Shown here: positions 59,214 through 64,000 of the stretch, piece by piece
How the letters are laid out: every line of letters begins with the position of its first letter
Numbering within the stretch: position 1 is the stretch's first letter
The notes under the pieces: model-generated
Told to the model about the DNA's origin: nothing
Seen by the model: only the letters and a program-made list of their open reading frames with translations
Database searches by the model: none
Translations under genes and position numbers: made by a program
Assembly: GCF_011050415.1 (NCBI RefSeq)
Contig: NZ_DRFS01000015.1
Location: forward strand, 96,634-160,633
Source: Halomonas sp.
GTDB taxonomy: Bacteria > Pseudomonadota > Gammaproteobacteria > Pseudomonadales > Halomonadaceae
Direction: 5' to 3'
Length of the DNA stretch: 64,000 bases

Positions 59214-60036
59214 CGATGATACGGCGGTGACCCCGCAGTATTTGCAAGGCGTGACTGCGGAACGCGAGCTGGCGATTGTGAAGCAGATCGCGCTGGGCTC
59301 GATTCGCAACAAGCTGATTTTTATCCTGCCGGTGGCGCTGCTGCTGAATCACTTTTTGCCGTCGCTATTGCCGATCATCTTGATGATTGGTGGCATCTAC
59401 CTAGCCTTTGAGGGCGCAGAGAAGGTCTGGCATAAGCTCTCTGGGGGCCACGATAACGAAAAGCCTGCGGTAGAGCAGGGGCCGGAAGCTGAAAAGCAGA
59501 TCGTGAGTGGTGCCATTCGCACCGACCTGATTCTGTCTGCTGAAATCATGGTGATCGCGCTGGCTACGGTTTCCCATCAAGGGTTCTGGTCTCAGCTAGC
59601 GAGCCTGGTGGTGGTCGCGTTTGTGATCACTGTTCTGGTGTATGGTGTGGTAGCGATGCTGGTCAGGATGGATGATATCGGCCTGAAGCTTGCCCAGCGG
59701 GATAATTCGGGCATTCAGAAACTGGGCCGTGGTCTGGTGACGGCCATGCCCAAAGTGCTAGCGACCATCTCGGTCGTGGGCACCGTCGCCATGCTCTGGG
59801 TGGGTGGGCATATCCTAATGGTCAATCTGAGTGCTGATGGTACGGGTTGGTTTAACGCGCCCTATGAGTGGGTGCATCATATTGAGCTAGGCATTAGCCA
59901 GGCAACCGGTGCATTAGGCAGCGTGTTGGGGTGGAGTTTCAATACGCTGTGCTCTGCGGTGATTGGTTTTTTGGTGGGCTCTGTTGTTGTAGGTGTACTT
60001 CACTTCATTCCTATCAAGAAGGCGCATGTCGAATAG
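59086..60036 (+). CDS. DUF808 (YedI-like) membrane protein
   Basis: A 316-residue inner-membrane protein of the DUF808 family. The N-terminal amphipathic part (AIGGLIGLLDDIAALAKLAA, VSAAAGRATAKAAGVVVDDTAVTP) precedes about seven hydrophobic segments, ending in LVGSVVVGVLHFIPIKKAH. Function unknown. AAGGAAG precedes the ATG. It follows AbiEii by 95 bases, as the deleted copy does in module 1. Confidence 0.85.
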   Translation: MAIGGLIGLLDDIAALAKLAAASLDDVSAAAGRATAKAAGVVVDDTAVTPQYLQGVTAERELAIVKQIALGSIRNKLIFILPVALLLNHFLPSLLPIILMIGGIYLAFEGAEKVWHKLSGGHDNEKPAVEQGPEAEKQIVSGAIRTDLILSAEIMVIALATVSHQGFWSQLASLVVVAFVITVLVYGVVAMLVRMDDIGLKLAQRDNSGIQKLGRGLVTAMPKVLATISVVGTVAMLWVGGHILMVNLSADGTGWFNAPYEWVHHIELGISQATGALGSVLGWSFNTLCSAVIGFLVGSVVVGVLHFIPIKKAHVE

Positions 60037-60116
60037 ACGCGAGCGTGCGTATTAGGCCGTTATAATGAACTGCTCACCGTAATCTGTTCACTAAGTTCAA
60101 TCTAGAAAATAATCTT

Positions 60117-60159
60117 GAGCCGAATAATATGAATAATCGGCTCAAGATGTGAGCCGATT
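60117..60159. promoter_or_regulatory. Fic-type inverted-repeat operator, copy 3
   Basis: The same 27-base architecture occurs at 60117-60143, with arms GAGCCGAAT and ATCGGCTC. A further half site GAGCCGATT follows at 60151-60159, inverted relative to copies 1 and 2. No fic gene follows; the next gene is on the other strand and ends at 60187. It may be the trace of a lost fic gene or an operator acting at a distance. Confidence 0.55.
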
Positions 60160-60186
60160 AAGTCGTGTGAACAGCTTTGTTCTCTT

Positions 60187-60708
60187 CTAAGAACCTTGCC
60201 TCCATAGCGGTGTTAGTGAACCACCTACCGGTGCTTCTTTTGGAATGGCCACGGAAGCCACCCGTGCTTGTTCTGCCGCAAGCTGTGCTGGGTCGCCACG
60301 CTCTATTTCGGGGTCTTGCCCCGGCGGGTAGGCGCCGACCATGCAGAAGTCATCGCTCGCCTCTAGGCTGGCATGCACCACCCCTGCTGGAAGCACCAGC
60401 ACATCGCCTGCGTAAAGCATCAGGTCACTGCCGTTTGGCCCTCCCAGCTTTGCCAGGGCCTGCCCACGGAAAATGCCCAAGGCCTCATGCGCGGTAGAGT
60501 GAAAGTGGTCAAAGTCATACAGGTGGTAGCGCCATGCGGGAATCCAGCCGTGGCGTTTAAACATGGCTTCGAACTTTTCAGCTGCTTTCTCTGCGTCGCT
60601 GATGTCGATGACTCGACGATAAATCAATACCGGCAGTGGGGAGTTGGGAAAACCGTTCGTTTCATCGCTGTCGAAATAGAGCGTTTCGGGCTGCGGGATA
60701 TTCATCAT
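60187..60708 (-). CDS. YjlB-like cupin protein
   Basis: A 173-residue cupin-fold protein similar to the YjlB family. Metal-binding-type residues are in YDFDHFHSTAHEALGIFRGQ and the second cupin motif GDVLVLPAGVVHASLEASDDF. GAGGAGG precedes the ATG. Substrate unknown. It lies downstream of an AraC-type regulator on the same strand. Confidence 0.82.
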   Translation of the reverse strand: MMNIPQPETLYFDSDETNGFPNSPLPVLIYRRVIDISDAEKAAEKFEAMFKRHGWIPAWRYHLYDFDHFHSTAHEALGIFRGQALAKLGGPNGSDLMLYAGDVLVLPAGVVHASLEASDDFCMVGAYPPGQDPEIERGDPAQLAAEQARVASVAIPKEAPVGGSLTPLWRQGS

Positions 60709-60788
60709 GGCCTCCTCATCCTGAGTTTAGCGGCGTGGTTTGCGGATACCGTTCTAGCCTAGCAGCGCTTTGGCAAGGTTGCTGCTTG

Positions 60789-61574
60789 TTACTCATCTTG
60801 CGGGCGATGAGCCGCCCGAACAAAAGCGCTGGGAGATTGGCCGAGCACCTTGCGAAACATGCTGGAGAAAGCGGCTGGGCTTTCGTAGCCGAGTTCCAGC
60901 GCGGTTCGGGTCACGGAGTTGCCGGAGAGCAGCTTGGGAATCGCCGCCATCAGGCAGGCTTGCTGGCGCCATACCCCAAAGGAGAGTCCGGTCTGCTGAC
61001 GGAACAGACGATTAAAGGTGCGTTGACTGCAGTGCAACTGCCGAGCCCACGCTTCGGGAAGGGTATGAATGCTCGGCTGGCCGAGAAAATCTCTGCACAG
61101 GCTGGCGAGTGGAAGGTCATAGGGCAGGGGCGCAAATAGTGGCAGGGCCTGAGCCTGTTCCAGTTCGCATAGGAGTAGTTGAGCCAGGACTCCGTCGCGG
61201 CCGTTTTCATCATAGAGTGCGGGAATGTGAGCGGAAGCCAGCAGCAGGTGATGCAGGAGAGGCGTCACGACTAGCACCTCACAGCTGCTCGAAGCGCGTG
61301 GCGCGGCATGGGGCTCGATATACAGGCTTCGAGTGCTCACCCCGTTCATGCGCACTTGGTGCCGCTTGCCCGCAGGTAGCCAGACACCGCTATAGGGCGG
61401 CACCATCCAGGTGCCGTCATCCGTATTCACCTCCATCACGCCGGTCATGCCATAGAGAAACTGGGCACGGCGATGGGTATGAAAATCGAGGAGGGTACCG
61501 GGTCGGTAGTCCGTGCCGATGGCCACCATGGGCCGTGCCACATGATCCACATCTGAAAGAGGCGTATTAAGCAT
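60789..61574 (-). CDS. AraC-family regulator with cupin sensor domain
   Basis: A 261-residue regulator with an N-terminal AraC-type cupin (TLLDFHTHRRAQFLYGMTGV, PPYSGVWLPAGKRHQVRMNG) and two C-terminal helix-turn-helix motifs (TLPEAWARQLHCSQRTFNRLFRQQTGLS; RTALELGYESPAAFSSMFRKVLG). It is divergent from a TauE/SafE-type transporter and probably regulates it, the cupin gene, or both. Confidence 0.87.
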   Translation of the reverse strand: MLNTPLSDVDHVARPMVAIGTDYRPGTLLDFHTHRRAQFLYGMTGVMEVNTDDGTWMVPPYSGVWLPAGKRHQVRMNGVSTRSLYIEPHAAPRASSSCEVLVVTPLLHHLLLASAHIPALYDENGRDGVLAQLLLCELEQAQALPLFAPLPYDLPLASLCRDFLGQPSIHTLPEAWARQLHCSQRTFNRLFRQQTGLSFGVWRQQACLMAAIPKLLSGNSVTRTALELGYESPAAFSSMFRKVLGQSPSAFVRAAHRPQDE

Positions 61575-61681
61575 TAGCGTTAACCTGGCTGAAACGCGTT
61601 GATGATTGTCCTAACGACGAATGTCGGCCAATCCTCGCCAGCATATAGTGCCTGCTGTTTCGTTTCATCAGGAGAGTGCCG

Positions 61682-62491
61682 GTGTATAGCGTATTGCTTC
61701 TTTGTGGCGGGGTGGCGGGAGTGACCACCGTGTTGTTCGGTTTCGGTGGCGGGTTCGTGGTGGTTCCCTTGCTGTATACCCTGCTGATTGCCGTCCATGG
61801 GCCGAATAGTGGTATTGGTCAGGCGGCCATGCATATCGCGGTGGCTACCTCGACGGCGTTGATGATATTTGCTGCTTCCCTGTCCACATGGCGCCACCAC
61901 CAACGGCAGACCGTGCAATGGCACCTGGTGCGTCCGCTGGTCGGCTATATCGCCATGGGCGCTGTGCTGGGCGCGACGGCGGCCGTGTCGTTAAGTGGCG
62001 AGTGGGTGCGTTGGGCGTTCATTGGTTATTTAGCCCTCACGATTGCGGATGCCATTTTGCGGCCCGGTTTTCTGCATCAGTCAGGGAGTGATGTGCGTCC
62101 TATGGGGCGTGGGGTAACGGCGATGACGGGGACATTGATTGGTGCAGTGGCCGCCTTGCTGGGCGTTGGCGGCAGCGTGATGACCGTGCCACTCATGCGC
62201 CGTAGAGGCGCGAGCATGACGGCAGCCACTGCCATGGCCAATCCGTTGTCGTTGCCCATGGCGGTGAGTGGCACCGCGACGTATGTGTTGCTATCGGCGA
62301 ATCACCCAGCGTTAGGGGACTGGTATGCCGGTTATGTGGATCTGCGCGCCTTGTTGGTACTCGCAGTGGGCTCATGGTTCGGTATCCGCCTGGCGTCGAC
62401 CTGGATCGGGCGCATCCCTGACCGTATTCATGCCAGGGTGTACCTGCTATTGCTGACCATGGTGCTGGTGGTGATGGCTTTTGTAGGTTGA
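61682..62491 (+). CDS. TauE/SafE-family membrane transporter
   Basis: A 269-residue TSUP permease with about eight membrane helices and the duplicated glycine-rich motifs LFGFGGGFVVVPLLY and LLGVGGSVMTVPLMRRRGAS. Members export or import sulfite, sulfonates or related anions; the substrate is unknown. I prefer GTG 61682, seven bases after AGGAG, over GTG 61676. Confidence 0.85.
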   Translation: MYSVLLLCGGVAGVTTVLFGFGGGFVVVPLLYTLLIAVHGPNSGIGQAAMHIAVATSTALMIFAASLSTWRHHQRQTVQWHLVRPLVGYIAMGAVLGATAAVSLSGEWVRWAFIGYLALTIADAILRPGFLHQSGSDVRPMGRGVTAMTGTLIGAVAALLGVGGSVMTVPLMRRRGASMTAATAMANPLSLPMAVSGTATYVLLSANHPALGDWYAGYVDLRALLVLAVGSWFGIRLASTWIGRIPDRIHARVYLLLLTMVLVVMAFVG

Positions 62492-62571
62492 AGCGCCCAC
62501 TTTTACTAGGCAGATTTATTTGGTAGAACCATGATGATATTTTGCTGTATGAATAAACAGTTTTTATGTTA

Positions 62572-62586
62572 AGGTTTACTTAACCT
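62572..62586. repeat. Small inverted repeat upstream of the RhuM-Fic gene
   Basis: AGGTT and AACCT flank TACTT; the wider TTAAGGTTTACTTAACCT region is nearly palindromic. It could be an operator or chance. Confidence 0.3.
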
Positions 62587-62667
62587 CTAATGGCGGGCGC
62601 GCTTGAGTCTCTCTTTTAGTATGGAAGGATGAGTACTGCTGGATTGAGTGCTGCTTGCTTGGGAGGT

Positions 62668-62712
62668 GCTTGTTTTGAAGATGCTTGTTTTGGAGATGCT
62701 TGTTTTGGAGAT
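62668..62712 (+). repeat. Tandem 15-base repeats in front of the RhuM-Fic gene
   Basis: Three consecutive 15-base units GCTTGTTTTGRAGAT occur at 62668-62682, 62683-62697 and 62698-62712; the last two are identical, and a partial unit precedes them. They end 36 bases before the ATG, where changes in copy number could alter expression. Confidence 0.75.
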
Positions 62713-62748
62713 GCAAGGCGCTTTATGTAAACCTGGGAGGCAACACTC

Positions 62749-63747
62749 ATGAATGATCAGCAAATACAGATATTCACCAGCGAAGATGGGCAAGCCCATC
62801 TTGAGGTGACGCTGGAGCAAGAGACCGTTTGGTTGAGCCAGGCGCAGATGGGGGACTTGTTCGCAACTACGTCCGAAAACGTTCTCATGCACCTACAGAA
62901 TATTTTTAAAGACGAGGAATTGAGTGAGCAGGCAACTACTAAGAATTTCTTAGTAGTTCGCCAAGAGGGTAAGCGGCAGGTCCGACGCAGCATCAAGCAT
63001 TACAATCTGGATGCTATTATTTCCGTTGGGTATCGGGTCAGTTCCAAGCGTGCCACCCAGTTTCGTAGATGGGCCACTCAGGTTCTTCAAGACCATTTGA
63101 TTAAAGGTTACACCCTGAACCAACGCCGCCTAACCGAGCGTGGTATTGAGTTCGAACAGGCGGTGAGCCTACTCAGCCGTACCCTGACCAATCAAGGCCT
63201 CGTATCAACCGAAGGCGAAGCGGTTGCTCGTGTGATTAGCGATTACGCTCGTTCCTGGAGCCTGCTGCAAGGTTACGACGAGCAACAATTGACCGAGCTA
63301 AACATTAAACAGCCCGGTATGCATTCACTTGAGTTGGAAGAAGCCCTGAAAGCCATTGGTGAGTTGAAGCAAACCTTAATCGCCAAAGGTGAGGCAACCG
63401 AACTGTTTGGGCAGGTGCGGGGCGACGGTTTGACCTCAGCTCTTGCCACCATCGAGCAAGGCTTTGGCGACGAACTGTTTTATCCCAATGTGGCAACCCG
63501 GGCAGCGCACTTGCTTTACTTTGTGATTAAAAACCATCCATTGGCCGATGGAAATAAGCGCTGTGGTTCGTTTCTGTTTCTATGGTACTTGCGTCGCAAC
63601 GCAGTTTTGCTGGCCCGTCCCGTTGAGCAACTGATCAACGACAATACCCTGGTGGCACTAGCGTTGTTAGTGGCTGAAAGCCTGCCTGAACAGAAAACGC
63701 TAATGATCCGATTGATAGAGCATTTTATACTGCTGAAAGAAGCTTGA
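62749..63747 (+). CDS. RhuM-family/Fic-Doc fusion protein
   Basis: A 332-residue two-domain protein. The N-terminal RhuM (virulence-associated, DNA-binding-like) part includes IQIFTSEDGQAHLEVTLEQE, WLSQAQMGDLFATTSENVLM and IISVGYRVSSKRATQFRRWA. The C-terminal part has a Doc/Fic motif KNHPLADGNKRCGSFLF, with the HPxxDGNKR catalytic core. The Doc type of motif suggests phosphotransfer, the Fic type AMP transfer; DGNKR favours Doc-like. The function of such fusions is poorly known. Confidence 0.83.
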   Translation: MNDQQIQIFTSEDGQAHLEVTLEQETVWLSQAQMGDLFATTSENVLMHLQNIFKDEELSEQATTKNFLVVRQEGKRQVRRSIKHYNLDAIISVGYRVSSKRATQFRRWATQVLQDHLIKGYTLNQRRLTERGIEFEQAVSLLSRTLTNQGLVSTEGEAVARVISDYARSWSLLQGYDEQQLTELNIKQPGMHSLELEEALKAIGELKQTLIAKGEATELFGQVRGDGLTSALATIEQGFGDELFYPNVATRAAHLLYFVIKNHPLADGNKRCGSFLFLWYLRRNAVLLARPVEQLINDNTLVALALLVAESLPEQKTLMIRLIEHFILLKEA

Positions 63748-63823
63748 TTGTAGAAGCTGGTATTGTCGCTAAGTCATAATTTGGGAGAGGGATAGACTAT
63801 TGTTTTCTCGGCAACGAAGTTGT

Positions 63824-63857
63824 AGCCCCGCCTTATTAGACGGGGGCTTGGTTTTTT
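63824..63857 (+). terminator. Terminator after the RhuM-Fic gene
   Basis: AGCCCC and GGGGCT form the core of a GC-rich hairpin followed by TTGGTTTTTT. It is about 75 bases after the stop. Confidence 0.75.
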
Positions 63858-64000
63858 GGGTAAGCGGATTAAATGGTTGATCTTACCTTTGCATGAGAGT
63901 GAGACAGACCGGCATCTCATCGGATTATCTGGTTGATGCTTCACCTACTGCTGGTGCATGTTTCCTTCGCTAATTCCAGCAAGAACCCCACACGCCTCAA

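Overview
The window looks like chromosomal DNA of a gammaproteobacterium, most likely a halophilic member of the Halomonadaceae (Halomonas/Vreelandella type). This is inferred from the mix of a System I cytochrome c (ccm) cluster, smc/zipA/ligA, yheU-mnmC, argA, guaBA and a nutrient-stress membrane cluster, together with the moderately GC-rich coding style. The genus call is recollection, not a database result. No rRNA, tRNA, CRISPR array, intact transposase or integrase was seen.

Region 1 (1-42,900) is ordinary chromosome. It starts inside ccmF and continues through ccmG, ccmH and ccmI to smc. The usual smc-zipA-ligA neighbourhood is split by a D-tartrate dehydratase-like gene (tarD) and its divergent LysR regulator. 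Then follow zipA, ligA, yheU, mnmC, a YciI protein, a PHP phosphatase and a YciO-type protein. A voltage-gated-type ion channel and a CYTH triphosphatase-like protein come next, divergent from a PhoU-like/PiT phosphate uptake pair with Pho-box-like repeats between them. argA, a carboxymuconolactone-decarboxylase-like protein and a class III aminotransferase with an RpiR regulator follow. A stress-type block (SDR, three small membrane/coiled-coil proteins, a 47-residue hydrophilic peptide), xseA and a four-gene ABC importer complete the middle part. The importer's promoter carries the same 20-base sequence that lies between a LOG-family gene and a DeoR regulator. A FrnE-like DsbA and guaB-guaA end the region.

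Region 2 (about 42,950-63,860) is an accessory region full of defence or toxin-antitoxin type genes. In order it holds: an AT-rich protein-kinase gene translationally coupled to a repeat protein; a DUF4238 protein; a membrane protein; a Fic AMPylase-type gene with an inverted-repeat operator; and an AbiEi/AbiEii pair followed by a DUF808 gene that has lost its middle by an in-frame deletion. Next come a frameshifted DMT exporter, a LysR gene, the tail of an Rpn-type nuclease, and a FitAB (VapBC) module sitting exactly between the 5' and 3' remnants of a second fic gene. These are followed by a CmlA/FloR-like efflux gene with one amber codon and what looks like an intact leader-peptide attenuator, a GFA-family protein, a second AbiEi/AbiEii pair with a well-formed operator, and an intact DUF808 gene. 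The window ends with a cupin, an AraC regulator with a divergent TauE/SafE transporter, and a RhuM-Fic/Doc fusion.

The most informative signals are structural. (i) Two AbiE modules are each tied to a DUF808 gene, and near-identical DUF808 5' ends flank about 7.9 kb as direct repeats. (ii) One 27-base inverted-repeat operator occurs three times and marks fic genes, living or dead. (iii) One toxin-antitoxin module has replaced the body of another toxin gene. (iv) A chloramphenicol-type attenuator survives in front of a gene that carries a nonsense codon. (v) The kinase/repeat-protein pair is the best candidate for an undescribed two-gene system.
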